Below are positions 12,601 through 25,289 of a DNA stretch of 64,000 nucleotides, piece after piece. Within the stretch, counting starts at the first letter, position 1, and the number at the start of each line of letters is the position of its first letter. The translations under genes and the position numbers were made by a program. The notes under the pieces are model-generated. The model had not been told where the DNA came from. It searched no databases and worked only from the letters and a program-made list of their open reading frames with translations. Origin of the DNA: Castor canadensis. Taxonomy: Eukaryota; Chordata; Mammalia; Rodentia; Castoridae. The stretch spans positions 149,931,973-149,995,972 of the forward strand of contig NC_133389.1 in assembly GCF_047511655.1 (NCBI RefSeq), read 5' to 3'.

Positions 12601-14019
12601 ATATGAATAAATGGAACAAAATATCAGACACCTATGTGTACAAAAAGGGTCAGAGCTAGATCAGTGGCTTTCTTTTCTTTTTTAACTGTACTGTCCCTAA
12701 GGATAATCTTAGGAGCTGTTAAAGTATGGAGTTTCCTGGGCCCCATTTCCTAAATCTGTAAATCCATGTGATTTGGCATAGAAAAATTACCCAGGATGAC
12801 TTTTGATGTGGATGGTGCCCCTTTGAACAAAAGGGGTCCAGTTGATGAGGTAGCAGGCTGTGATGGATGTGAAGGCAGGAGTTCTCTGCTCTAATGTGTC
12901 TTCCTAACAGATTTAACAAATGGTTTCAGGCAAGATAATTTGCTTTTGTATCTCCTTTAACTATTTGTAAAATGTGGGTAGTAATTAATTCTTTCTTAGC
13001 CTATCACTAAATGAGAATTCAGAGACCAAATCCATTATCTTTGTCCCAGGTAAAACTTTTGTGAGCCATAATCAAGAAAAACAGTGCCAAAGTTTAAAAA
13101 AGAATAAAAATCAAGAGAAAATGTGGTAGTTAAGAACCATAAAATTATGTTTGGAATGAGGCAGGATATGGACAAAAAAACCAAAAAGTGCAGCCAAATA
13201 TTAAATATCATTGGGGGGGGGAATTAGGTGATGAATAATTACACACTGAGAAAAGAGAGTTAAAAGGAAAAGTAGCAAAAGGCACAGAGAGAAAGTGAAT
13301 GAATACACAAGAGAGGAACACTGAATATCAAATTCAGGGAAAAAGATGGCAAAGGGTTCTGGAATTTCTATCTCGCCTAATTACTCCCTTAAGATCCATG
13401 AGAAATCTGAGCAGAAGTAAGTAGAATTTCTGAAGGGAAGAGCACAGAGCCCAGAACCTAAAGGGCAATTTGTAGTTTGGAGATTTTTCATTTATGGCAG
13501 CAAATACACACACTAGAGATGATAGGCTTTTTCATTGACTCAGACGCCAAGATGAAAGTCTGCCTTTCAGGAATAAACTAATTTTAAACAAGCTTTAAAC
13601 AACTATTTGTTAGGGAAGAAACTCTTCTGGATATAAATGATATTAAAATAAGATAGAGTTCTAAAATGAACATATATGTACCTGCAAAAGTTGTTTATAT
13701 TCAACAAGCTCTACCTTTTGTAGAAGCCAAAATTCATCAAAGATATTATGGCATCTTAATACCAGTGAAGAGGGGAAAAGGGGTAGCCAAAAAGAGAAGT
13801 ATTGACCATACTAGTTGAGTTTTCAGATGTTCTATAGGGCTTTCAAAGGTGAAAAGAACAGTACTTTAAATAATATCTAATTTACTCAAGCTGTAAATGT
13901 AAAACTAGCTCTTTTCTTAAGCCATTAAACATCATTTGGATATTAACAAACTTACTTAATTTTATTGTAGACTTTAAAAATTATGATACAGTTCACACTT
14001 AGGATCATTATCCTACCTG
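12601..14019. other. Intergenic, no gene seen
   Basis: AT-rich, with a short G-run near 13213. No exon or confident repeat recognised. Confidence 0.45.
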
Positions 14020-14350
14020 CTATGTAATATTCCAAAATTTGAGTAAATAACATTTTATATATCCATACTCCTAATGATGGATATTTGGGCTGTTTCTAAT
14101 TTTGTTTGTTTTACTTTCCTATTACAGGTGAGACTGCTATGAAAATTCTTGAACATGTCTCAATGTATATATGTAAGAATCAATCTAGAATAAATACCTA
14201 AGAGTAGAATTGCTGGATTGTAGGGTGTGCCAAATTGTATTCCAAAAAATTTTGTCAATTTTACATTTCCTCAAGCAACATGGTTTTCATCCTCCCCAAC
14301 ACCTGGTATAGTTAGGCTTTCTCATCATTATCACTCTACTAGGGGATAAA
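14020..14350 (-). mobile_element. Old LINE-1 fragment, antisense ORF2 C-terminal region
   Basis: 'atggatatttgggctgtttctaatttt', 'ctaagagtagaattgctggattgtaggg' and 'catcctccccaacacctggtat' follow the reverse complement of the L1 ORF2 C-terminal coding region. Heavily diverged. Confidence 0.65.
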
Positions 14351-16999
14351 AATCCTTTATGAAGCACTTTCATTTATTTTTTGATTCATAAATTCAACAG
14401 ATTAAAACTCATTAAATTGCCATTACAAAAATTATCTTAGCCATTATAAATTATACTGACAAATTTAAAATATATGATTACCCAAGCCACTTTAAACAAC
14501 TAATAAGGTGGATGGACTTATAATTAAGTCAACAAAATCTAAGATTTGTAACTATTATAAGTCTAATTAATCAAACTGAGATGTGTTAGATTGAGGTTCT
14601 CTTAAATATTTAAATTGAACTAATTCATATATATCAAATTAAAATCTTAAGTCTAACATGAAATTATCTTAAAATTTTCTAATCTAAATCACAAGTTAAT
14701 ACATCAGATAGTCTAACTTTTCAAATGCTTAAGATAATAAAATAACAGCAATAATTACAAAGTTTATTCCTAAACCTAACCCATTATTATTAATTTGATT
14801 TACTTCACCATTACAGATTGTTATTATCTTAGACAGGGTAGGTCAGAGATCTCAAACTGCTTTATAGCTCACTGGTTAGAGATTGAGACCATGGTCAGGA
14901 TTATATGTTATTCCAGGTTAATTCTCCCAAAGTTATAAACTAATCCATAGCATCATCAGAACCTCTGCTTATAATGTTTATATTCGTTTATTGCTACATA
15001 ATAAATTATCTCCAAACATAGTAGCTTACAACAAATAACATTTTATGACATCCGATGATTTTTTTCAAGTCACAAATTCAAGCAGAGACTGAATAGATGA
15101 CTCTTCTGCTCCATATAAACATTTATTAATTTTGCCAGGCAAAAATGAGGACTGCATGAGCTGTTATCTCAAAAATTACAATGCTATTCCCAGGAGGGTG
15201 AGGATGGGTTTTTAAAGGCAAACCCAGGAGTTGGACTGCTGGATGATGTGATGAGGCATGACTTTGAGCTAAATAGTGGTCTTGGATCTGCTTATTTCCT
15301 CATGTGCTGATGTTAAGGGAGTTGTATCCCTTGAGGTAGTGGATGTCCTTGGTGTTCTGGATGTTCCTTCGTTTCTGTGGCCAGCAAGATAAGGAGAGGA
15401 GCATGATGACCTTGCCTGGAGCAGGAAAGACATTTTTGAGCTCCCTTCCTTGAGGGAAAGAGATAAGACAAAGAGAAAGAAACGAAAATGAAAAAAAAAA
15501 AAAAAAAACCATGTAACTGAAAGCAGGCTGGTTAGTAAAGTGAGTTAACTATTGGGCTAAAACTACATTTGTGAGTATATTTAGGTGTCTTCTCCTGTTA
15601 TAGGACCCTCTCCTTGTACTCTCTCCAGCAGGGTAGTCAAACTTCTTATATGACTCTTCAGAACTCCAAGAGGCCCAGACAGAAGGCTATTTATTACAGT
15701 CTCAGAAATTCTAGAACATTATTTTCACTATATTCCATTGGTCAACAAGTCATTAAGTCCAGTCTAAATTCAAGGACTGAGTAATTAGTCATCATCTCTG
15801 AATGAGAGGAATGTCAAAGAATTTGCAGCCATCTTTAACTCATTGCAGCAGAGTTCTACTTGCTATGTCAACTGACAAGACTATGCTCATGCTCTGATAC
15901 TCTGTAATTTAGTTTCTCGGATGAACCACATGTTCATCTGTCAAATTTCATATTTTCCAAACTTTTACTGGACACATTTTCAAAATTTAATTACCTGCTT
16001 TTGGAAAATAGGATTCCTTATCTCTTATCCAGGCTGAAGCTAATCTCCTGGTAAGTTATTAGAGTTAATTTAACTTTATACTTCACCATTATTCTCAAAC
16101 CAGCTTGGAACAATATTTAAGTTTTGCTTTCTATATGACTCTCCACTCACAATTTTATAATTGTAATATTACATTATTACAATTATTACACTGGGAAAAA
16201 TCAGAGTTTGCCAGATCCCAGAATGTTAGCAACACAGACATGGTAAGACATCTGAGGACATGCAGGGAAACTGAACTGGAAGCAGAGGATTACTAACTAG
16301 CAGAAGATTTCTATTCTTCAAGCAGCCAGCAGAGTTACTGGTCAAGGGTTGGGAGCAAAAGTTATTTCAGCACTAAGCAGTAACTTAAATCTGGGTGTGT
16401 ACAGGGGAATCCATGATACTGTAGCTTTTGTTTATCTCTGTGAGTAAACGGTTAGTGAGTCTCAATCCTAATTGACAATGAATAACCTTCCAGCCTCATT
16501 AACTTGAGGTTCAGAATAGGATTTAAATTGGCTTTTTAAAAAATAATGTGTTTCTTTTTTTGCAGACTTGAGTTTATGGACAAAGTTTCATACTGGTCTC
16601 ATCTAGAGTCTTCATAGTATTTGATAATCCTCTTACCCTTTGGTGAAAATTCCACTTCCACCTCCCATCCTAAGCAGTTACTGTAAACTTCTACTATTCT
16701 CAAGACCCACTCATATTCTCAATTGTTGGCCTATTTCCTATTTCACTGAAAACTCTCAATTTCCTATCCATCTGTTCCCCAATTTACCTATGTTATATGC
16801 ATTCTTCCCTAGTCCCTTCTCTTTTTGGTTCTAGATCAATAATTAGGTTCTAGTTAAACTCCACAGGCAGCTAAGCTAAGAATACTGGGAAGACAACAGC
16901 TTAACTGAAACAGAAAAATCAGGGAAGACACTCCTATAAGAAGTATAAGCTGAGTCCTGAAAAAAAGGAAGGAATAACCAGAAAAAATAGTGAACAAGG
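14351..16999. other. Intergenic with unclassified old repeats
   Basis: AT-rich. 15000-15110 resembles a widespread mammalian medium-reiteration repeat ('ttattgctacataataaattatctccaaa'). 15120-15520 looks repeat-like, with an 18-bp A-run near 15491-15508, but I cannot assign a family. No gene seen. Confidence 0.35.
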
Positions 17000-17750
17000 C
17001 AGGGAAAAGCAAAATCCCTGAAATTTTAAAAGTTGGAGTGTATTAAGAAATTAACGAAAAAATGACTACAATACCAGAAGCAAAAGGGAAAGTAGAAAAG
17101 GTGACATTGGAAGTATAGACAGCCTATGGGTTATCTAATGCTTAGGCCATGGTTAGAAGTATGGATTTTATTTCACATACATATCACACTGAGATTTATG
17201 GGTTTGGTAACCAGAATTTGGGGGAGATTGGAGTGGTTGAGAAACAAAACATTGGAGGCAGGAGCGTCAAGTTTAAAGGAAAAATGAGCATATCTATTTT
17301 GGACATATTCGGTATCTGTGGGATACCTAAGTATATCAGGTAAAATAAAATTAAATTTTATATTAGGGAGAGGGCTCAAAGTCATCAATAAATTAAATTC
17401 TCGCATGATACAACTCCATCTAAACAGTGGAATATATAAAGGAAGTTCTGGGCTAGAGATATAAACTTGAGAATCATCAGTCTATAAATGGGAATTAAAG
17501 CATCAGAAATGAATGAGATTATTTTAGAAGAAAATGTGTAAAGAGGAGTGACTCTGACAAGAACAGTGTCTTTGGAGTGATGAGTATAGAAACATGACTA
17601 GACTGACTCAAGGAATCAATAAGTGAGAAAGTTAAGTTTTTAGAAGTTTTACAGGGAAGAGATTCAGACAAGTGATGGTAGATATTTAGTTGGGGACAGG
17701 AGAGAGTGGTAATATAAGACAGTGGAGAGGTAATTGAAAAGATTAAATCC
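17000..17750 (+). repeat. Ancient mammalian interspersed repeat, class unassigned
   Basis: 'ttggacatattcggtatctgtgggatacctaag', 'gggctagagatataaacttgagaatcatcag' and 'aggagagagtggtaatataag' match a long, widespread mammalian repeat text I recognise but cannot name securely. Truncated on its right by the L1 insertion that begins near 17755. Confidence 0.5.
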
Positions 17751-17754
17751 TTGC

Positions 17755-19005
17755 ACATTCTGATTGGAGTAAGGTGAAATGTAAATGTGGCTTTGGCTTG
17801 CATTTCCTTCTTGGCCAAGGATGCTGAGCATTTCTTCATGTGTTTATTGGCATTTGTACTTCTTCTTATGAGAATTGTCTGTTTAGTTCATTTGCCCATT
17901 TATACAGTGAATTGTTAATTCTTTGTCAAGTTAGTTTTTTGAGCTGCCTGTATATTCTGGTTATTAATGAGATTTTATCTTGCTCCGTCAGAATTGCTAT
18001 CATCGATAACACAATCAACAACAAATGGTGAGGATGTGGGGGAAAAAGAACCCATATACACTGTTGGTGGGAATTAGTGCAACCACTATGGAAAACAGTA
18101 TGGAGGCTTATCAAGAAACTAAAAACAGACTTATAATATGATCCAGCGATACTACTCCTAGTCATATACTCAAAAGAAGGTAAGCCAGGACACAGCAGAC
18201 TCACTTGTAAACCCATGTATATTGCAGCACTATTCACAATAGCCAAGCTTTGGAAACAGCCCAGATGCCCTACAGCCGATGAACAGATTAAGAAAAGGTG
18301 GTATATATACACAAGAGTGTTACTTAACCATAAAGGAGAATGAAATTATGTTGTTTGCAGATAAATGAATGGAATTTGAGATCATCATGTTTAAGTGATG
18401 TAAGCCAGGCTTGGAAAGGACAGAGAGAGCATGCTTTCCCTCATATGTGGAAGCTAGACCTATAAGATAAGTGTATACATAAATACATACATGATCATAT
18501 GTTTACACATATATATGTGCATATGTATACATATAGACAGACAGCAAGAGACTATGGGGACAGAATGATAAAGTGTGAATAATATTGAAAAATAGTACAT
18601 TTGTGTATGATGATAGTTTAACAAAATGCATTATGGGCTATTGAATGGAGTAAGTGATAGAGAAAGAGTAAGGGGGTTAATCTAGTTAAATATGATATAT
18701 ACATGTGTGAAATACCAAGGTGAAACACTCTTGAACAATCAATATACACTTTAAGAAATGAAGAATAGGAAAGTAAAATATTTCTTGCCTGGGGGAGGGT
18801 ACCAGTGGGAGGGAGGAAGGGAAATGGAGAGAGTGAACATACATGAAAATTGAATAATGAAAACTGCTGCATTTGTTCTAAGAAGGGGAGGGAGGATGAG
18901 GGAGAACAATGGAGAGATAAATCTAATTAAGATACATTATAAGCACATATGTAAATATCACAATGAAACTCCCCTGTACAAGTAATATATGCTAATTTTT
19001 TTTAA
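17755..19005 (+). mobile_element. LINE-1 with inverted 5' end (twin priming)
   Basis: From 17987 the + strand encodes the ORF2 C-terminus (RIAII..., a 'trp-gly-cys-gly' zinc-knuckle remnant, 'gcactattcacaatagccaag') and an L1 3' UTR ending in an A/T-rich tail near 19000. The piece just before it, 17755-17986, is L1 in the opposite orientation: its minus strand encodes the immediately preceding ORF2 section ([10 protein letters not shown] ... MQAKATFTFHLTPIR). The two pieces are contiguous in ORF2, which is the signature of twin-primed insertion. Several in-frame disruptions make it older than the copy at 26834. Confidence 0.85.
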
Positions 19006-19394
19006 AAAGGGAGGGTAGAAATAGGAAAAAGAATATAAATGGTGCAAGGAAGATTATCTCCTTTGTTAGGGGTGGGAATTAAAAATGGCACACATGATTA
19101 GGTTTATAAATGGAGGTGTGAAAATAATATCTTCTCAAATGAAATGAGATATTGTCATCAGTTGAGAGGGAGAGAAGGTATAAAATAACTGAAAGTAGGA
19201 AACTATACTTACTTATAAGCTTAAAATAATATTAAACAAAATATTTCCAAGTAGTGTTGATTGTTTCAAAGGAGGTCTATAACTAGAATTTAATGAGAAA
19301 CCTTTCTCTTAGTTATATTTATGTGCCCAAAGAGATATATACAATAATTGTATATAATATTATTTGTATTATCAAATGGCAGAAAACCAAAATG
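19006..19394. other. Intergenic, no gene seen
   Basis: Short AT-rich interval between the twin-primed L1 and an L2 fragment. Nothing recognised. Confidence 0.4.
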
Positions 19395-19690
19395 TTCAGC
19401 TAAAAGCTACCTATTCCTGTGTTGTCCTTTCTCTCCTGGTTTACCAGAAAATAACCAACCTTACTCATATAAGACCCATTTTGATTACCATATTTAAATG
19501 TCCCTTTCTGAGTACCTCAACCATTTTGACCTCACAAACATTATAATTCCTCCTCTGTGACTCTGCATGTTAGTCTCCTAATTATGTTATAAATTTTTTG
19601 GGCCAAGAGTTATTTCTTTTACGTGTGTCTATCCATAGTACTTTGTACACTGCAAGTTCTCACTAAGAGTTTGTTGGATGAATGTGCTAG
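19395..19690 (+). repeat. L2 LINE 3' fragment
   Basis: 'cctcacaaacattataattcctcctctgtg' and the end 'actttgtacactgcaagttctcactaagagtttgttggatgaatg' match the L2 3' end (…gcacatagtaggcgctcaataaatgtttgttgaatgaatg). Confidence 0.6.
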
Positions 19691-20819
19691 TCCACCAAAT
19701 GACATGCCCATCTGTGTGTTTTTCACCAATAAGAATGTCTCAATATTTTTCCTCTTTTTTTACTAGTAGCAAACAAGTATGGCCCCCTAATTTACACTTA
19801 TGTTCAGTCACAAAGGCCTTATTGCTAGGTCGTTTATCCATCTGAGGGACTTCATGTTCTTTCATTACCTTATTTATCTCCTTACGCTGTTTTTTCCCAG
19901 TGGTCTTTTCACCCTTTGTTGTCAAATATATTCAGATTTTAATTACTCACCCACCCAACTTTGACCCTGCTGCTCCTTGTAGATAAAAATTATTTGTATC
20001 AGGCCTTCCCATCAATGTGAGCTGCAAAAGTATCTCTTTATTATTCTTGTCCAGTACAAAAAAACAAACAGAAAATAAACCCTTTAAAGAAATGCCAAGC
20101 TACATTTTAGAAATTACTACTTGTTTGGGCCCATTTAACATTTTAGGCAAAGGCGACCTTCCTTCTCAAGCTGTGATTTACAGGTGGTAATAAGTCTTCA
20201 TCCAGTTACATATGTAAAGTCCAGAGCATATAGTTTTTAATTTTTAAGTAATAGACTCTTGAGAAACTGATGAAAGACAAATGGATCCTCATCTTAGAAA
20301 AATGCACGTTGTCATTCTTCTCTTAGCTTCAGAGGCTCACATATTCTATAAAGCCCAATTATGGGTCCAGACTTAAAATCTCCCCTAATATAAAAATTTA
20401 GCAGTTATTAGAGGTGGTTTCAAGATATCCTTTATGCTAATATTTATTTTCTAATTTTCCTCAAATGACAGTGGGTTGTGTAAAATATATAATTTTTTTC
20501 AAAAACAATCTTAAAGGACTTTGTAAAATAAATTTTATGAAGTGAATTTGTCAAAAACTGACAAAAATTAGGTTAGAAATGATTATGATACAAGGCACTC
20601 AGTTTTCCCATCTGTAGAATGGAGTAATTAATATTAATTACTCATTATGCTATATAGATTAATACTTGTAAAATTCCAATAGCAGTGAATTTCCTATGCC
20701 CCCTCCCCTGGGTAGCCTCTGTTTTTTTCTTCCTTAGTCTTGAAGCAGATATAATGCCACAGATGTTTCTTCAGCTATTCTGTTTTCTGGGAAAGAACAC
20801 CTGCTTGGAATGTACCTAA
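19691..20819. other. Intergenic, no gene seen
   Basis: AT-rich. A probable short MIR piece lies at about 20595-20660 ('cagttttcccatctgtagaatgga'). No coding exon recognised. Confidence 0.4.
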
Positions 20820-21190
20820 GGAGTTATTTCTTTGTTTTTTGATAATTAAAGCACTGTGATGGTGATGGCTGACATCTGGATTCACTTTTAAAGCCTTCGC
20901 TGGGTTTTTCTGGCTCCTGGGAGACGCATGAAGTATAATGCATTAGATGGAAATGTGGTGATGTGCTTCATTTTGCAACAGCAATTTTGCTCTTGCTTTG
21001 TTATTTCCCCACTGCAGTGAGCGAGAGCTGCCACTCTGTTGCTGGTGCTAAGAGATCAGGGGAGCTGAGTTGAGCCCCAGAAATTTAATAGGCCATACAA
21101 TGCCTGATTTAGTTTGATTCTGGCTTTGACTTGAATTGATAAACTTACTTGGGACTGCTGTGCAGAATCAATATCCAGGGATTAGACATT
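20820..21190. promoter_or_regulatory. Candidate conserved noncoding element
   Basis: About 370 bases of balanced composition and high complexity, with no simple repeat, recognisable transposon or long reading frame, in otherwise AT-rich repeat-laden intergenic DNA. It carries homeodomain-like TAATTA/ATTAAAG words and GC-richer segments such as 'tgcagtgagcgagagctgcc'. The locus lies upstream of C2orf69 toward the SATB2 side in human synteny, a region rich in distal enhancers. Function is inferred only from texture. Confidence 0.3.
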
Positions 21191-21954
21191 TTTTTTTATA
21201 AACTGGTTTTAAAAACCAGTTTCATGAGAAACATGAAAGTCTAAGGTCTCTTAACTATTCCTAACAGTAATAGAGAAACATAAACTTGGACAAGTATTCT
21301 CATATTGTATATAATTTCCTTTAAACTACATCCTTCAGTCTCCACTAAACTTTCCTAGGGTTTGTGTTCCAGCATTACATTCCTTTGTTTCAGATGATAT
21401 TTTCTTAGCCTATTAAGGTAACAATACATAACAGAATCTGATTCTGACTGAGTGAACAGAAGTTTATTAAAAGATGAGAAAACTCAGAAAATCACTAGGA
21501 GGCTAAAGGACAACACAAGGAATTAAGCTCCAGGAATAAAGCTTAAAACTACTGGCCCAGTGAGAAAGTCACTGTCACTGTCCCCACCTACATTAAATGT
21601 AACTGCTGCTACTCCTGCTGCCCAGCAAGGCCACTGCTGCACTAGGAATTGACCCTTATAAGAAATGGCACCCCAAATGTCACATACCTTTATCAGTAAA
21701 TTGGTTTCCAAGCAGAATCCTTCCTCCCTCAAGCCACTAACTTTCAAATCAACATCTTCTGCAGGTTGTCAAATGTGAAGCCAAGGTCAAGGTCTGCTTG
21801 AACGTCTGAAAACCATGGAGAACGGGTACTCATTGTTCAAGATTGGAAATTCCCTAAACAAGCAAATATATTCTAAAAATTCCTAGGCTACTAGAAAATA
21901 TGAACACGATTTTTATAGGAGAGAATTAATCTTGGTTAAGAGTATTTGGTAAGT
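21191..21954. other. Intergenic, no gene seen
   Basis: Mixed-composition sequence. The 74-codon minus strand frame at 21523-21747 is unrecognised and lacks exon features. Confidence 0.4.
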
Positions 21955-22090
21955 ACTGATGCTTGAAATTACATTATTTGATCCTCACAAAAATAGATGT
22001 TTTAATTATATAATGGGAAAACTGAAACCATACATCACTTTGTTGCTAGAATAAGAGAACACAAATTCATACCCAGGTTCTTTTCCTTTC
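21955..22090 (-). repeat. MIR SINE fragment, antisense
   Basis: 'tttgatcctcacaaaaatagatg', 'tgggaaaactgaaacc' and 'attcatacccaggttctt' follow the reverse complement of MIR. Confidence 0.55.
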
Positions 22091-22363
22091 ATATTCTTCC
22101 TTGCTTCACAGGCAACTCAGATTTCTCCTTCCCAGTAACAGAGAAGCAGTGGTGTATCAAGCAGTGGGGTGGAGAGCAGGGTGAAGCATCAGTTCTGGGA
22201 GCAGCTAACCGGAGGTACATTATCTGCAAGAAAATTAAAAAACAAACAAAAAATGGTCTGCCTTTTAAAGTCATTATCATAATGTGACATCAATTCTAAA
22301 TAATGTCAGCAATAAAAAATTCCTTCTTTCTATGGTGAAAGGTTCACCACTCCTTGTGCACCA

Positions 22364-22395
22364 GTGTGTGTGTGTGTATGTGTGTGTGTGTGTGT
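22364..22395. repeat. (TG)n microsatellite
   Basis: About 16 TG units with one TA interruption. Confidence 0.95.
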
Positions 22396-22440
22396 TATAG
22401 CCTCTCACTTAATTTTCAAAAGTTTTTTCAGAGAAATTTG

Positions 22441-22535
22441 TGGGGTAGGGATGTAGCTCAGTGGTAGAACTCTTGCCTAGCATGTGCAAAGCCCTGTGTT
22501 TAATCCCTAGTACCACAAAGGAAAAAAAAAAGGGG
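22441..22535 (+). repeat. ID-type tRNA-derived SINE
   Basis: 'gggatgtagctcagtggtagaactcttgcctagcatgtgcaaagccctgtgtttaatcc' carries Pol III A and B boxes of the ID/tRNA-Ala-derived type, followed by an A-rich tail with a G-run. Confidence 0.85.
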
Positions 22536-23210
22536 GGGGGTTGTTTAAAGAACTTGTAATAGAGGGCCATAGTCTTATGTTCCTAGAATACACCATTAAA
22601 GGAACCATTTAACATAGGATGTACCTATGTACTTATCTTTTAACATTGTTTCTAAGAAACAATGAATTCTACCTTCTACTTTGGAAGCACATTTCTCCAG
22701 TCTTAGCAGTGTGAGCAAGGCTTTTTGTTTGTTTTTTAATCTTCTAGTAGCATTACAGCCTTGACAATAAGGCAGAAGCTCTTTGGGTAGTTCCTTTGGC
22801 AGCAGAGGCTTTCCTGGCAAGATAGCTGTTGGTAATGAGGAGAAAGATGGGCATAGCAGCTTATACACTGGAACAGGAAAAGCTACCTCTTTAAATTGGC
22901 ATGAGAAACTGTTTAGGTGAATCCCCAGGTGTAGAGAATTTGATATCTTGACTACTTTATATCACCATCAAATTATGTTTAATTCATTCATAAATCAGAT
23001 GTTGAAAAATAAAGAACCAACAGATACCTTTTTTTTAGAGAAACTGGAAAACTATAGATCAAAATTTAACCTTCAGAGTCTTCACATTTCTCCATTGGAT
23101 AAGTAAAGAACATTATTGTCATTCTTGAAACATTTATCTGATTTGGCAAGATAAACTGACTTTCATTGTATATATGGCAGATATACACCGGGTTGTTACA
23201 TCTATTGAAA

Positions 23211-23247
<37 letters not shown>

Positions 23248-23377
23248 TTTGTGTGTGTGTATATATACACACAAAGCTATAGAAAGGAAGGCAAAAATGA
23301 TTAGGTGGCATATTATATCCAAATGGCAGACCATTACTTAATAAATGAATAAAAAACAATAATCTTTTGTAGTAGGG
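22536..23377. other. Intergenic, no gene seen
   Basis: AT-rich, with a compound (TA)n/(TG)n tract at 23214-23272. The 90-codon minus strand frame at 22596-22868 is unrecognised. Confidence 0.4.
23214..23272. repeat. Compound (TA)n-(TG)n microsatellite
   Basis: TA units, then a short spacer, then GT units and a mirrored atatatacacac. Minus strand frames across it encode only low-complexity peptides. Confidence 0.9.
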
Positions 23378-23401
23378 TTCTCCAGAGAAACAGAACCAAT
23401 A

Positions 23402-23443
<42 letters not shown>

Positions 23444-23860
23444 GAAGAGAGACAGAGACAGAGACATTTTATTATAAGGAATTGGCACACACAATTATAG
23501 AGGCTGAGAAATCCCAAGATCTATAGTTAGCAATCTGTAGAATACAGGAAAGAAAAATGGCATATAGTTTTGGCCTGAGTCTGATGGCTGGAAAGACAAG
23601 ATGGCCAATGATGTAAGTTCCACCCCATTTCCAAGTCTGAAGGCAGAATAAAAATGTCCCAGTTTAAAAACAGGCAGAGAGAGTGATTTCTCCCTTTTCC
23701 AGCCTTTTTGTTCTATTTAGTCCTTCAAAAGATTGGATGAGGCTCAACTATATTGAGGAGAGTAATATATTTTTATCAAATCTACTGATACAAATGTTAA
23801 TCTCATCCAGAAACACTCTCACAGACAAACCCCAAAAGTTGTTTAACGGTACACCTGTGG
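23378..23860 (+). repeat. Ancient interspersed repeat with embedded (CA)n
   Basis: 'ggttctccagagaaacagaaccaatagga', 'ttattataaggaattggc', 'gattggatgaggctcaactatattg' and 'ctcatccagaaacactctcacagac' match a common mammalian repeat I recognise by text but cannot classify with confidence. A (CA)n tract at 23404-23440 sits where the family usually has a simple-repeat expansion. Confidence 0.55.
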
Positions 23861-24109
23861 TTCAATCAATTTCACACAAAATTAACCAAAACACCTTTAA
23901 AAAGGTCTATATTTCAATATGTCATATGAACATAATAGAATATATAGGGTTTCCTTATAATTTACAGGAAATGTGGAAGAGTGCTGAATTAATGACATTA
24001 TAAAGAACAGACAAATTCATAATATGGGGCATTTAACAGGCCTAAATGTAAAATGCAAAAATTATAAATTCTAGGAATTTATAATAAAAGAATATCTAGG
24101 TTACCTTTG

Positions 24110-24640
24110 GTTTGTTGATACACTTTTAAATACAATACCCAAAGCACAATCCATGAAAGATGAGAGAGAAATTGGTAGTTTGACATAACTAAAGTTAAAA
24201 CCTCCTTTATGAAAGATGCTAAAAGAGTGAAAAGATAAACCATAGACTGAGAACATTTCTGCAAAATGCAGTTCTGGTAAAGGACTGGTATCCAAAATGT
24301 ATAAAGGACTCTTAAAACTAAACAATAAGAAAACACACAGCCCAATTTAAAAAGGGACAAATGATCTGAGCAGACTCCTCACCAAAGCAGATATTCACAT
24401 GGTAACAAGCATATGAAAAGATCCTCAACCTCATATATCACCAAGGAATGATAAAACAAAACAATGAGAATACCATCACACACATTAGAATGAGCAAAGG
24501 CAAAACACTAACAACACTAGTGGCAGGATGGGATACCGCGTCAACTCTAAAATTGTTACAGAATGCTTAAAATGCTTTGCAACAGGAAAAACTATCACAA
24601 ACTGTTGCTTGCAGTAATTTAGAAAATAAAAACTATGCCT
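24110..24640 (+). mobile_element. Old LINE-1 ORF2 fragment
   Basis: 'ttctggtaaaggactggtatccaaaatgtataaagg', 'aatttaaaaagggacaaatgatctgagcagac' and 'catatgaaaagatcctcaacctcat' follow the C-terminal third of L1 ORF2 in sense. Heavily diverged and not open. Confidence 0.7.
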
Positions 24641-24649
24641 AATGAAATG

Positions 24650-25260
24650 TAACTATAGATTATGTACAAGTAACTATAGATTTATGTACAGTTGTAGAAA
24701 CAATACAGAGAAACCCATGTACCCTTTACCCAGTTTCTCTTAATAGAAACATCCTGCAGAATAATAATTTTCTTTGCAGTAAAGTCTACTTTACCTGGTG
24801 TTGATAAAGCTGCTTCTGCTTTCCTTTGTTTAATGTTTTCATGATAAGTCTTTTTCTATTTGCTCATATCATTCTTAGGGCTTCAGTCTGCCATTTTAAA
24901 TTTTGTTTTGTCTTTGTCCTCCCATCCCACCAGCTGACTTCTTTTTCTGCTTCCTGTGGGTTACTCCAGCATTTGCTTTCCACCCTCTTTATTGAAGGGT
25001 CGTTTCACTTGGTACAAGATTCTGGGTTGATGGTTCTTTTCTTTTGGCACTTAAAAAATATATGCTACTTCCTTCTGGCCGCCATGGTTTCTGATTAGAA
25101 ATTAGCTGTCATTTGATTGTTTTTCTCCAGTAAGGAAGGTGTTACTTTTCTGTGGCTGCTCTCAAGAACTTTGTCCTTAGTTTCCACAGGTTAAACTATT
25201 AAGTATAGTGGCATATATTTCTTTGGAATAGATTGTTCATAGATTGTTCATTTAAGTTCT
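24650..25260 (-). mobile_element. Old L1M fragments, antisense
   Basis: 24690-24770 ('agagaaacccatgtaccctttacccagtttctc') reads as the reverse complement of an old L1 3' end. 24895-25230 ('cttctggccgccatggtttctgattagaaatt') reads as an antisense L1M internal/5' segment. The pieces may come from one or two elements. Confidence 0.5.
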
Positions 25261-25289
25261 ATAAATATTTGTGACCAATTTGCTGTGTG

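Noticed and set aside
17519-18312. Minus strand frames of 106 and 128 codons as a separate gene
   Set aside because: They cover the inverted piece of the twin-primed L1 and its antisense, not a host gene.
23213-23494. 93- and 66-codon minus strand frames
   Set aside because: Encoded by (TA)n, (TG)n and (CA)n microsatellites; the peptides are low-complexity.
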